Assembly: GCF_016765635.1 (NCBI RefSeq)
Contig: NZ_JAESVD010000003.1
Coordinates: 62,001 to 126,000 of the forward strand
Reading direction: 5' to 3'
Length of the DNA: 64,000 bases
Source: Shewanella schlegeliana
Lineage (GTDB): Bacteria > Pseudomonadota > Gammaproteobacteria > Enterobacterales > Shewanellaceae
Below the pieces are notes generated by a model, which saw nothing but the letters and a program-made list of their open reading frames with translations, was not told the DNA's origin and searched no databases. Below are positions 10,129-18,832 of the stretch, piece after piece. The translations under genes and the position numbers were made by a program. Each line of letters starts with the position of its first letter. Positions within the stretch are counted from its first letter, which is position 1.

Positions 10129-10182
10129 TTGAAGTGAAGGGGCTTGAGCACTTAATGAACAGATACTAAATGCAATTGGTAT
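10129..10182. mobile_element. Diverged MITE end (solo remnant)
   Basis: About 54 bases match the inverted left end of the element at 2275-2588: TTGAAGTGAA, then GCTTGAGC, then the terminus AATGCAATTGGTAT. No partner end is visible nearby, so this is a truncated copy. It lies upstream of the M60 lipoprotein gene and may influence its promoter. Confidence 0.5.
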
Positions 10183-10220
10183 AAATGCCCCCTTCTGAAC
10201 TCAGTGGCTTGAGCTAAAAA

Positions 10221-10252
10221 AAAGAAGCAGCCAAATATGGCAGCTTCTTTTA
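10221..10252 (-). terminator. Intrinsic terminator after the calcium-repeat lipoprotein gene
   Basis: Read on the minus strand: stem AAAGAAGCTGCC/GGCTGCTTCTTT with one internal mismatch, followed by a run of T, about 25 bases after the stop at 10276. Confidence 0.85.
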
Positions 10253-10275
10253 TTTCGGGACGGGATAATGGACGA

Positions 10276-12117
10276 TTATTTAGTCACGCTAACGTTATAC
10301 CACTTATGATCGTCATAGTTTGACCATACTACGATACCATCGCTATTACGCACATAAGCATTGAGATTAAACTGAGCGACCGCATCCTCCTCTTTAAAGG
10401 TGTATTCCACCTGACAAGGGCCCCAATCGCTAATGATATAATCACCATTACCACCGACATTATGATTACCCGCTTTCTCAAAACGGCACTCAACAATATC
10501 ATCTTGTGGATCAGTATAGAGTGCCTGTAATTGGTAGCTTTGTCCGACTCGAGCCATCACATCGGTCGCTGTAACGCCATCAATCAGTAAATCGTCAACC
10601 AATGCAGGCTTTAACTGGGTATCGAGTGGGATCTTAATAAACACCTCTTCACGTTCATTAAGAAAATCAATATAGGTTATATATTGAATCTCATACACAT
10701 AACGTGATTGTGCAAGACTTGCGTCAAAAACAAAACTGTCGCCTTTAGCTGTTATCGCATTAGCTTCATCTTTTGCTGCGACAACAAATTCAGCAATACG
10801 CTCATCAGGCCCTGTCACTTCAATGTCAATCTGCACGCTGCCATCAATCGCAATCGGTTGCTGCACTTCAACCAACATATAAGTTGAGTCTGGTGGGTTA
10901 TCAAACACCTCAGCCCCTACAGTCACGGTTTCCACTTCAAGTTCTTCAGGCTCAATATAATCTGCCATCATAAACTGCATCGAGGCCTGCGCATCAGTTG
11001 TGCCATCTAAACCAAAGAAACCGTCATCATTACTCAACTGTGCAAATACCGATATCATATACTCAAAGGTATCAGCTTCGGTAATTGTGTGTTGGTACTG
11101 ATATACACCATTCCCATTAACGACTTCTTCAGTCTCTTGACGATAGTTAACACTAAATTTAGTCGTTATTGGTCGGTTATTAGGATCTTCAGCTTTCAGC
11201 TCTACCCATACCGTATCACCTACCGCATACTCAGTATTGATATCGCTAGAGTACCAATGAAAATCTTGCCAAAAACCTTGATGCTTGGCTTCATGGTTGA
11301 GATTCACTTCAGTAATGATTGGATCTTGATGCATTCTGAATGCGCCAATTGAGTCATCAAACTCTTCAATCTCAACTAAAGTCCGTGTCCAGATATTTGA
11401 GCCATCAAGGGCGATATCATCGGCCTTGAGCGTATAAGTCCCCGTTGGAATACGTTCAAAAGAGAACTGACCGTTATCGTCAGTAACCGCTTCAAACTCA
11501 CCATACTTACCTTTAAGCTGTACCGTCACGCCTGCAAGCGACACCCCATCGCTATCGGTATAGGAAAAATCAGGCTTACCATCACCGTCAATATCAATTA
11601 AACGGTCTGCTTGCATATCACCATCGACATCGATATTAAGGTCGCTAATACCATCAAAATTTTGATCGATATTAACATCCGCTTTTGCATCACAACTCAT
11701 GTCGACGTTTAGGTAAATGCCATCTCTATCAGTTAAGAGATTAAGCTCAGCAACTTTGTCGCCGTTTAGATCGATATTGTAGTAAAGATTACCCTCATCA
11801 TCGGTTAAGTTGGTATCGGCAACACCGTCATTATTATAATCTTTATTGTATAGAGCTGGCTCAATTAAGGCGTTATATGCAGCGCCACATACATGCCAGG
11901 TCGCTAACTCAGACTCACCTTGCTCACCATTTTCAGCACTGTAATTTGTGCCGCGACGAGAGTTGACTCGAGCAAGTGCTTTATCGTCAAAAAGGTATGC
12001 GTCTGCAACCACAGAACCTAACACTTGGCCGCCAGATTGCTCTGACTCACTTCCACCACCGCCACAGGCGGTTAATGCACTCACTGTAAAAGAAACTAAT
12101 AGCGCTTTTTTCATCAT
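10276..12117 (-). CDS. Large lipoprotein with calcium-type DxDxDG repeats
   Basis: A 613-residue predicted lipoprotein (signal MMKKALLVSFTVSALTAC, lipobox LTAC then GGGG). Residues about 90-190 hold at least five thrombospondin-3/dockerin-like acidic loops (DYNNDGVAD, DLNGDKVAE, DQNFDGISD, DVDGDMQAD, DIDGDGKPD) that would bind calcium. Next comes an SdrD/Cna-B or carboxypeptidase-regulatory-like beta-sandwich (about 193-240, AGVTVQLKG and GQFSFERIPTGTYTL). The C-terminal half looks like further beta-sandwich domains. It is probably on the cell surface. It is adjacent to the AcfD-like gene on the same strand but has its own terminator. Two adjacent Met codons begin the ORF; the first is given. 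No enzymatic motif was seen. Confidence 0.72.
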   Translation of the reverse strand: MMKKALLVSFTVSALTACGGGGSESEQSGGQVLGSVVADAYLFDDKALARVNSRRGTNYSAENGEQGESELATWHVCGAAYNALIEPALYNKDYNNDGVADTNLTDDEGNLYYNIDLNGDKVAELNLLTDRDGIYLNVDMSCDAKADVNIDQNFDGISDLNIDVDGDMQADRLIDIDGDGKPDFSYTDSDGVSLAGVTVQLKGKYGEFEAVTDDNGQFSFERIPTGTYTLKADDIALDGSNIWTRTLVEIEEFDDSIGAFRMHQDPIITEVNLNHEAKHQGFWQDFHWYSSDINTEYAVGDTVWVELKAEDPNNRPITTKFSVNYRQETEEVVNGNGVYQYQHTITEADTFEYMISVFAQLSNDDGFFGLDGTTDAQASMQFMMADYIEPEELEVETVTVGAEVFDNPPDSTYMLVEVQQPIAIDGSVQIDIEVTGPDERIAEFVVAAKDEANAITAKGDSFVFDASLAQSRYVYEIQYITYIDFLNEREEVFIKIPLDTQLKPALVDDLLIDGVTATDVMARVGQSYQLQALYTDPQDDIVECRFEKAGNHNVGGNGDYIISDWGPCQVEYTFKEEDAVAQFNLNAYVRNSDGIVVWSNYDDHKWYNVSVTK

Positions 12118-12493
12118 GATCCGTATTCACATAACAACACTCATCCTCGCGGCAAGAATCTGCAGCGGGTAACATTCATGTTGTAAATTATTTATAGATT
12201 AGGGAGTTAGAAAGTCACCGAGCGGCAACATCCCTTAAATTCGGCTCGAGATTATATACGCAAGCATACAAATAGGGGAGACTATTTTTATCATGCAGTC
12301 TTCCCTCGCTTTTAACATAACCTTTGTAGCTGTAATAGCTTGATTGGCCGATTGAAATAGTTCAAAACAACCCAGTGCTTTAGGCATTTATGCCTGGGTT
12401 ATCACAAATTTCCAGTCTGTCATAGAATTCGCTAGCTAAATAACTGTTCTCATTACAATGTTCAGTTATCCTCAAGTACAAATCTCGTCGTTA

Positions 12494-12519
12494 TTCCAGC
12501 ATTTTTGGAATAGTTCCAA
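12494..12519. promoter_or_regulatory. Three alternating TTCCA/TGGAA half-sites before the 903-codon gene
   Basis: TTCCA, 7 bases, TGGAA, TAG, TTCCAA: the last two form a perfect 6-3-6 inverted repeat ending 19 bases before the ATG at 12539. This could be an operator or a leader hairpin; no regulator is encoded next to it. The 420-base gap upstream otherwise shows only AT-rich DNA and a TTGAA-ATAG-TTCAA dyad near 12351. Confidence 0.35.
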
Positions 12520-12538
12520 TGTAATTTAGGACTGCAGT

Positions 12539-15250
12539 ATGGACGCATTTAACCACCTACAAGTTATCGAATTTAACCGCCACAGCCCAGCCAGTATCGA
12601 GCAAGCCTTACAAAGCTATCAAGCTAAACTAGAAGCGCATCAAGCCTTTGTTAGAGGTGGTCGATTCAACTTGATGTTTATGGATAACAGCAGTGGCACG
12701 CGTGAGCACCTGCAGTTGGACATGCTACAAGATCAGCAGCTAGCAATGGCAGCACTCTCACTCAATCCAGATGGCGGCCACTTAAGTAGTTATGTTGTAA
12801 GTGATGAACGTCTGCTGTATCTATCTGAGACCTTGTTATTTGCCCTAGCCCTTGAGCATGAGTCGCTTTACCCACAACTGCGTAAGACTGCACAAGCTAT
12901 GGTCAACTACGCCCGCTTTGAAAACGACACCAGTGAGATGTGGCTCGATGACACCCGAGTATTTGGCGCAGAACCCTTGTATATGATGGCGGCCAAAGAC
13001 GCTAATGACGCCACTTATTTAGCGCAGTTTTTTATCCCCTATTGGGATGATGAGCATGCTGTTGGCTATGGCGATATGATGTTAAGCCTGCTTAAGCAAC
13101 ATGGTTGGTGTGAGGCGATGATCAATGCCTTTATCTGGTGTGATAATCACAGCTTTAGATTCGCCTTTTACGGCAGTGATTGGGAGCAACCTGCGCCAAG
13201 ATTCCAGCCACTTGGGGATTACTTAAAAGCTAATCCAGATAAATATCCACGCTTTATTGAGCTGGTTAAGCAGCGTTTTCATGCTCAGCCCGCACTGGTT
13301 TATAGCGAGCATGACTCACTTGAAGAACAAAAGCCGATCCTCAATTTATATCTCACCTTGTTCGCTGAATGTTGTGGTCAAGACAGTGAAGAGATGAACT
13401 GTGAGCTAGCGGAGCATTTCATTAATGATAGCCTCGAAAATGAGGCCATTAATTTACAAAACCAGCTAAAGCTTGAGCTTAATGGCAAACTATGTTGTTA
13501 CGCAGGCAGTATTGCCTACCAACAAAAGCAACGTATCGCCCGCACAGAGCGTAAGGAGGCGCGCGATAAGTATCTAGGCGGACTTAAAATGGTCAGCGAG
13601 TTATTGCTGAGCCTTGATAATAGCCATACCTTGCTCTCCTATATCTCAACAGGTGAACAACCAGAGATCTTAAATGATATAGAGCGCTTTAACATTGTCA
13701 GCCATAGCGAAAAACACGCATTAGCCTTATTTGAAGCCATTCAAGAGTCTTGCTGGGATATAGACGACTTTGACCATGTACGCGACAACTTCCATGAGGT
13801 GATGGAGCACCTAGCAAAAGATTTGCTGCAAGATAATGATGAGGACATGAGCGAAGCAGAAATCAATGGCTTTATCAGCCGAGTCAATCCTAAGCCCGAA
13901 AATGTAACATTGGCATCGGCTAATACTCAGCCTGAAAGCCAAGTACGCAGTGCGCAAACCCTGTTACGATTTGTCGACATTTTCTACCGCTTCTTTGGCC
14001 AACAAGCCTTTAATGATGAAATGTGCGACCTGCTAACGGGTGAGACAGAGTATCAAGCCATTATCAGTGTGGATGATTACTACGCCCGCTTTATGCCAGC
14101 AGGTGCCAAACAAAAATCGACTAATGAGATTAGTAGAGCAGAACAAAAATCGCTAGAAAGCTTACTCGATGAGTTTTGTGACATTGGCTATAGCCAGATC
14201 TCAGCTGAAATGCTTGAGCAAGCTGATGAACTATTTGCCAATCGCGCCAGCTTAAACTGCCAAGACTGGCCCGAAGATGAGTTAGGTATCGATGCGCTAT
14301 GTGCTTACCTACTACTTAAAGATAAACAGCAAAACCATCATGATGATTATACCCAGGCATTACATGACAAGCTTAAAGGCATGTTTGAGCGCGCTGTTAA
14401 CTTGATGCTAGAAAATGCCGATATCTTAGATGATGGGCCTTTTACCGAAAAAGGCCTCAATGATACCGAACTACAACAGCTAAAAGCTTATTTTACCGAG
14501 GCAACACCAGAGCTTAATCAGCAGCAGATGATAGCGCTTTTAAATCAACACCTGTATAGCCAAGATATCTGTCGTCGGGCATATTTATACTTCCCTAAAA
14601 TTAGCCCACTGCAAAAAAGCTATAGCTTCTTAGATGACCACGATGATGACTATCAACGGGTAGTCCTAAGTTGCTTATGGCTAAAGCAGCTCGACATCCC
14701 TGAAGCCATTAATGCAGAGCGTATTTGGCAACTGCTGATCACCATGGCCCCCATCAGAGTCGTGCATGTTATTGCAAAGGCCTATAGCGAACAAAGCCGC
14801 AAGTTGAGATTTGAGTCAGCTGTCGATGAGCAAAACTTTTTCGACATGCTAAACAGCCATGGCATAGACAAAGCCTTTACTTTGGCCTACCAAGTTGAGC
14901 AGTTTAGCGCTAGCACATCCCGCACTGATGATTACCTGAACTTGGTCGAGTTAATGGGTGAGTTAGATAATGAGCAGCAAGGCATGATGGCTGCCGCAAG
15001 ACGCAATGATGCCAAGGCGTTACTGCGCGGATTAGATTACAGCTATCAGCCAACAAAGCTCGAATTTCATAAGCATGTGGCAATGGCTTTCCCAAGCATG
15101 CCTTTTGCTCTCGATAACCAGCTAAAACAATGTTTAGGCGACTTTATTAAGCTTAATCAAAACTCGTGGGAAGAGGCGATAGCGAGCCAGTTTAGCGACA
15201 ATGTGATCTTCTCAGACTTTGTCACTGACGCAGCTGAACTGCCTAAATAA
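12539..15250 (+). CDS. Unrecognised 903-residue cytoplasmic protein
   Basis: No signal peptide, membrane segment or known catalytic motif is visible. The protein is acidic, rich in Leu, Gln, Asp and Glu, and looks mainly alpha-helical. Several clustered Cys occur (AECCGQ, LCCYAG), but none in a clear metal motif. A TTAGGA-like ribosome-binding site precedes the ATG. It ends in a single TAA, after which the same frame stays open through a 21-codon linker into the next gene. Codon use matches its neighbours. It could be one half of an approximately 1190-residue protein interrupted by the TAA, or the first gene of a two-gene unit. Confidence 0.75.
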   Translation: MDAFNHLQVIEFNRHSPASIEQALQSYQAKLEAHQAFVRGGRFNLMFMDNSSGTREHLQLDMLQDQQLAMAALSLNPDGGHLSSYVVSDERLLYLSETLLFALALEHESLYPQLRKTAQAMVNYARFENDTSEMWLDDTRVFGAEPLYMMAAKDANDATYLAQFFIPYWDDEHAVGYGDMMLSLLKQHGWCEAMINAFIWCDNHSFRFAFYGSDWEQPAPRFQPLGDYLKANPDKYPRFIELVKQRFHAQPALVYSEHDSLEEQKPILNLYLTLFAECCGQDSEEMNCELAEHFINDSLENEAINLQNQLKLELNGKLCCYAGSIAYQQKQRIARTERKEARDKYLGGLKMVSELLLSLDNSHTLLSYISTGEQPEILNDIERFNIVSHSEKHALALFEAIQESCWDIDDFDHVRDNFHEVMEHLAKDLLQDNDEDMSEAEINGFISRVNPKPENVTLASANTQPESQVRSAQTLLRFVDIFYRFFGQQAFNDEMCDLLTGETEYQAIISVDDYYARFMPAGAKQKSTNEISRAEQKSLESLLDEFCDIGYSQISAEMLEQADELFANRASLNCQDWPEDELGIDALCAYLLLKDKQQNHHDDYTQALHDKLKGMFERAVNLMLENADILDDGPFTEKGLNDTELQQLKAYFTEATPELNQQQMIALLNQHLYSQDICRRAYLYFPKISPLQKSYSFLDDHDDDYQRVVLSCLWLKQLDIPEAINAERIWQLLITMAPIRVVHVIAKAYSEQSRKLRFESAVDEQNFFDMLNSHGIDKAFTLAYQVEQFSASTSRTDDYLNLVELMGELDNEQQGMMAAARRNDAKALLRGLDYSYQPTKLEFHKHVAMAFPSMPFALDNQLKQCLGDFIKLNQNSWEEAIASQFSDNVIFSDFVTDAAELPK

Positions 15251-15313
15251 TTACGCCTACCGGTCAAATGGCACCCTAATGCCGATCTGAGCCAAAGCCG
15301 TAAAAACGATAGA

Positions 15314-16108
15314 ATGGATTGGATCTATAGCGAGATCTTGCAGCAAGTTGGCGACGAACTACTGGTACTAGTGGCGGACAAAGACACAGTTAAAGAAGGT
15401 AATTTTTACGTTGGCGGCCAAGTCGTGATCCTCAATGACAAAATAGACGCCCAAAACGTGATTGATGCGGTTAAAAATTTACCCAGTCCACAGGAGCGCC
15501 AAAACCAAGTGAACCAAAACCTATGGGCATATCTGCAGGGTGAGCTAAGTTATGATGAGTTTGCGCCGCAATTTAACCAGTATGTGAGCTATGAAACCAC
15601 GCCAAGCCTGAAAGAGTATCGTAGCCATGCGTTAAGCCAATATGTGTGGCTGCTAGATGATGAGCGTTGCGGCCGCTTAGTTAAGTTAATGGCAAACCAT
15701 AGTTATCGCGCTTACCGGGTGTTCACCGACGGGCTCATCACTGGCTATATGGACATGCTTGCCCTGCAAGGCAAAATGGATTTAGCATCGCGTTTAGAGT
15801 GCGATGAAGATGACTACGAAGAAGCGACCTATCAAGCACTGCTCGATTGGTTATTTAGCCAAAACGTTAAAGGTGAGTTTCTGCTGCTGTATATGATTAA
15901 AAACTACCGCCCATGTATGGGAGAGTATATTGCCAGCATGGCGCGCCGAGATGAAATCAAGCCTCTGATGTCATTCTTGTATATTCAAACCAAAGCAGCC
16001 TTAGTGGATATTCTTGCCAAGCAAGCAGACTCAGCAGAGTTGATGCCCCTGTTTGATGAAGAGAAATCACGACAAATCCGTGACAAGGTTGAGGTGGTAT
16101 TAGGCTAA
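15314..16108 (+). CDS. Unrecognised 264-residue protein, in frame with the preceding gene
   Basis: No family is recognised. The sequence is helical and acidic, with no export signal. It is in the same frame as the 903-residue gene; between the TAA at 15248-15250 and this ATG the frame is open and reads like coding sequence (PVKWHPNADLSQSRKNDR). No purine-rich ribosome-binding site stands before the ATG at 15314. The 5' boundary is therefore doubtful: translation may come from coupling, readthrough, an alternative start in the linker, or the gene may be the severed C-terminal part of its neighbour. Confidence 0.65.
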   Translation: MDWIYSEILQQVGDELLVLVADKDTVKEGNFYVGGQVVILNDKIDAQNVIDAVKNLPSPQERQNQVNQNLWAYLQGELSYDEFAPQFNQYVSYETTPSLKEYRSHALSQYVWLLDDERCGRLVKLMANHSYRAYRVFTDGLITGYMDMLALQGKMDLASRLECDEDDYEEATYQALLDWLFSQNVKGEFLLLYMIKNYRPCMGEYIASMARRDEIKPLMSFLYIQTKAALVDILAKQADSAELMPLFDEEKSRQIRDKVEVVLG

Positions 16109-16133
16109 CGGTTCTGTTCTCGTAAAAGCGCGA

Positions 16134-16163
16134 TTGCATGGGGCTAGAAACTCATTTTATGCT
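16134..16163 (+). promoter_or_regulatory. Candidate sigma70 promoter within a long inverted repeat
   Basis: TTGCAT (16134), 18-base spacer, TATGCT (16158), about 98 bases before the start of the small charged protein. The region is framed by a perfect 9-bp inverted repeat, GCGATTGCA at 16130 and TGCAATCGC at 16190, with GGGG/CCCC inside, so part of the leader could fold. Confidence 0.35.
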
Positions 16164-16260
16164 AAAATCCCCTATCAGCTTTATGAATGTGCAATCGCTC
16201 TCATTTGTTTGACTGAAGGTAGGAAAACCCTATCGAAATAAACTAATGAGGATACAAGAT

Positions 16261-16557
16261 ATGAAAAAATTAAATGCCGAACAGCGCAAAGCCCGAGATA
16301 ACGAACGTTTTGCACAGCGAGTAGATGAACGCAGAACCAAGGGCGAAGATGTTGTTGCTTATGCTCTCTCTAATGCAAAAGCCTATAAGTTTCTGACTAA
16401 ACCAGAGAGATACGAGCTTAAGCAAAGACAAGCTGCACTGCTCAATGAAGTAAAGTTGACAGCGGAAGAAAAGCTTAAACTTAGACAAGAGCAAGAATTG
16501 CAGCAAATTGAAGCGACCTTTGAAGCCGATGAAGACGGTTCAGCGTCCAGCAACTAA
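16261..16557 (+). CDS. Small highly charged protein, unrecognised
   Basis: A 98-residue protein, rich in Lys, Arg, Glu and Gln and predicted mostly helical (coiled-coil-like), with an acidic tail (EADEDGSASSN). The ATG at 16261 is preferred over the one at 16246 because the upstream ATG overlaps the TGAGGA ribosome-binding site, which is spaced 9 bases from 16261. It is followed by a strong terminator. No export signal was seen; a nucleic-acid- or ribosome-associated role is possible but unsupported. Confidence 0.7.
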   Translation: MKKLNAEQRKARDNERFAQRVDERRTKGEDVVAYALSNAKAYKFLTKPERYELKQRQAALLNEVKLTAEEKLKLRQEQELQQIEATFEADEDGSASSN

Positions 16558-16603
16558 GGCTCTGCAAACTTAGCTTAGTGAAAATCGAGCTAAAACAGTA
16601 AAT

Positions 16604-16635
16604 AAAAAGGGAAGTAAACTAACTTCCCTTTTTTT
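16604..16635. terminator. Bidirectional intrinsic terminator
   Basis: Stem AAAAAGGGAAGT/ACTTCCCTTTTT with T-run on the plus side and A-run (T on the minus strand) on the other. It serves both the small charged protein (+) and ndh (-), which converge here. Confidence 0.88.
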
Positions 16636-16656
16636 AACACTTTAGCTTATTACACG

Positions 16657-17958
16657 TTAATGTAATTTCATTCTTGGCCTGACGACACGCATTAACTTTT
16701 CTGCGCACCATAAAGCCGCGGTTTTTAAGGTGCCGTGAATTGCTTGTTGGTGCATACGGTAGAGTGAGATATACACTAGGCGAGCAATCTTACCTTCGAC
16801 AAACATGCTGCTTTTGGTCAGGTTGCCCATCAAGCTACCTACCGTACTGTAGCGCGATAGGTTAACCAATGAGCCATGATCTACATAGACGTAATCTACA
16901 AGCGGCTCACCTTTGAGCTCGTTAAGAATATTTATCTCAACACACTGCGCCATCTGATGAGCAGACTGCGCTCTTGGCGGCACAAAGCTGCCATCGACTT
17001 GTTGGCAGGCGCAGCAATCTCCAATCACGTAAATATCATCACTAACGGTACTAAGCAGGTTCGGTTTAACCATAATTTGATTAGCGCGGTTAAGCTCAAA
17101 CAGACCAATATCTTTGATAAAGTCAGGCGCTTTAACACCCGCAGCCCACAGCATAATATTCGCTTCGATTAACTCACCTTCTGAGGTAACAAAGCCTGCA
17201 GAAGTTGCTTCGCTAATGCGGGTATTTTCCATCACTTTTACGCCTAACTTACTCAGCTCGCGTCTGGCAGAAGTTGCAATGCGTTCAGGCAAGGCAGGCA
17301 GTATACGCTCACCCGCTTCAATTAAGTGAATATTGAGCTTGTCGGCCGTCATCTTACTCAAACCGTAAACCTTGAGCAGATCGGTGACATGGTACAGCTC
17401 AGCAGATAACTCAACGCCTGTTGCACCACCACCGACAATGGCAATGTTAAGTTCGTTAATAGTTTCTGACTGATGCACTCGGGTAAAGCTATCTAACAGG
17501 GCGTTATGAAAGCGATTAGCTTGCTGGTGAGAATCTAAAAAGAAGCAGTTTTCTTTAACACCTGGGGTATTAAAGTCATTACTGACGCTACCAATAGCGA
17601 TAACCAGTTTGTCGTATTGGATCTGCCGTTCAGGTAATAACACATTGCCCGCTTCATCCAAAATAGGTGCCACTGAAATCGCCTGACTCACTTCATCTAA
17701 GCCACAAAAAGTCCCCAATTGAAATTGATAACCATGCTTAGCCGCGTGGGCAGAATAAACCACGCCATCAAGCGCACTATCCAAAGATCCTGTAGCTACC
17801 TCGTGGAGTAATGGTTTCCAAATGTGAGTTCGGTTCTTATCGACTAAGATGATTTGCGCTAGGTTTTTCTTGCCTAGCTTATGACCCAATTGAGTCGCTA
17901 ACTCCAAACCACCAGCGCCACCGCCTACAATCACAATTTTTGGATTTGCCGATCTCAT
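16657..17958 (-). CDS. ndh: Type II NADH:quinone dehydrogenase (NDH-2)
   Basis: A 433-residue flavoprotein that oxidises NADH and reduces quinone without proton pumping, bound peripherally to the inner membrane. Two Rossmann nucleotide-binding motifs are present: IVGGGAGGLELA at the N-terminus (FAD) and IVGGGATGVELSAEL at about residue 170 (NADH). The C-terminal amphipathic or basic part fits membrane attachment. DDIYVIGDC near residue 312 is the usual second FAD contact. The ATG at 17958 is used, with GAGGA 8 bases upstream; a GTG directly before it is an alternative. Candidate CRP and FNR/EtrA sites lie 107-157 bases upstream, fitting oxygen-linked control. Confidence 0.93.
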   Translation of the reverse strand: MRSANPKIVIVGGGAGGLELATQLGHKLGKKNLAQIILVDKNRTHIWKPLLHEVATGSLDSALDGVVYSAHAAKHGYQFQLGTFCGLDEVSQAISVAPILDEAGNVLLPERQIQYDKLVIAIGSVSNDFNTPGVKENCFFLDSHQQANRFHNALLDSFTRVHQSETINELNIAIVGGGATGVELSAELYHVTDLLKVYGLSKMTADKLNIHLIEAGERILPALPERIATSARRELSKLGVKVMENTRISEATSAGFVTSEGELIEANIMLWAAGVKAPDFIKDIGLFELNRANQIMVKPNLLSTVSDDIYVIGDCCACQQVDGSFVPPRAQSAHQMAQCVEINILNELKGEPLVDYVYVDHGSLVNLSRYSTVGSLMGNLTKSSMFVEGKIARLVYISLYRMHQQAIHGTLKTAALWCAEKLMRVVRPRMKLH

Positions 17959-18064
17959 CACTTCATTCCTCTATAAAGGTCAAATATTGAAGCCCCATTT
18001 AGGCTTCAATAGAGCAAAATACTAAATTAACGATCACTTACTTAGCAGCTGCTATGTTGACCCA

Positions 18065-18086
18065 AAACATGACCTAAGTCACGTTT
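18065..18086. promoter_or_regulatory. Candidate CRP site upstream of ndh
   Basis: AAACATGACCTAAGTCACGTTT matches about 16 of 22 positions of the CRP consensus with the core TGAC-N4-GTCA dyad. It lies in the 417-base gap between ndh (-) and the DUF2541-like gene (+). Confidence 0.4.
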
Positions 18087-18101
18087 AATAAATCTGGTTT
18101 T

Positions 18102-18115
18102 TTGATAAAAATCAG
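18102..18115. promoter_or_regulatory. Candidate FNR/EtrA site upstream of ndh
   Basis: TTGATAAAAATCAG matches nine of the ten conserved bases of TTGAT-N4-ATCAA. In E. coli, FNR represses ndh; the same logic is inferred here. Confidence 0.5.
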
Positions 18116-18375
18116 TTGATTTAACTGGTAAATAAAAATTTAGCAACAGCATAATCAACACAGCTTTACAGGAATGCCGCATTAAATATAAAACAAACCA
18201 ACAACTACCTTTTAGTCCTTTTAGGCTCATATATGACCAACAAGAAAAGCCGAACAGACGAAGTGCAGCAACTCATCAATAATTGTTAGCTAGATCTAAA
18301 TTCATTCAATATTTGATAGCGCTAAAGCAAACAAAAGACTAATTTAGCCGCCCTTTAAAACCACTTACCGAAAAT

Positions 18376-18762
18376 ATGAACATGAAATCTTTTGTGGCAG
18401 GCCTGATGATGGCAGCCAGCATGCTAGCTGTTAGCAATGTTGCTATGGCTGATGAGCAAATTACCCTAGGTCGTACCATCTTATTGGGCAGCGGTGATCA
18501 CGGCGCTGTGATTCCACTATTAGTGTGCCGCAAGACCGACGCTATCCGCGTAAAAGCAGAGCGCAATCTACACTTAGAAAAAATTAAAGTGACCTTCAAC
18601 AACGGTCAAACAAAAACGATTCACTTCTATCGTGATCTGAAGAAAAACCAACACACAGACTGGCGCGGTTTCGCTTACCGTCGCTGTGTAAAGAAGCTTG
18701 AAGTCTTCGGTAACTCTGACGGTTCAAAAGCTGGCGTTAAAGTATTAGGCCGCAAAAAGTAA
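18376..18762 (+). CDS. Periplasmic DUF2541-like small protein
   Basis: A 128-residue precursor with a Sec signal peptide (cleavage about after VAMA, residue 25). The mature part resembles the DUF2541/YaaI pattern: LGRTILLGSGDHG, a Cys in PLLVCRK, TDWRGF, then RRCVKKLEVFG. The two Cys probably form a disulfide. Basic overall. Function unknown. No strong ribosome-binding site precedes the ATG, so an ATG two codons downstream is an alternative. Followed by a strong terminator. Confidence 0.65.
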   Translation: MNMKSFVAGLMMAASMLAVSNVAMADEQITLGRTILLGSGDHGAVIPLLVCRKTDAIRVKAERNLHLEKIKVTFNNGQTKTIHFYRDLKKNQHTDWRGFAYRRCVKKLEVFGNSDGSKAGVKVLGRKK

Positions 18763-18775
18763 TCGCTTTAAAACA

Positions 18776-18806
18776 AAAATGACCACATAAATGTGGTCAT
18801 TTTTTC
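18776..18806. terminator. Intrinsic terminator between converging genes
   Basis: Stem AAAATGACCACA/TGTGGTCATTTT, 4-base loop, T-run on both strands. It serves the DUF2541-like gene (+) and the lipoprotein gene (-). Confidence 0.9.
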
Positions 18807-18832
18807 AAACTATCACAGCAGCAAACCTTAGG

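Noticed and set aside
18042..18230. 62-codon frame on the minus strand upstream of ndh
   Set aside because: It overlaps the CRP- and FNR-like sites, lacks a ribosome-binding site and has non-protein-like composition.
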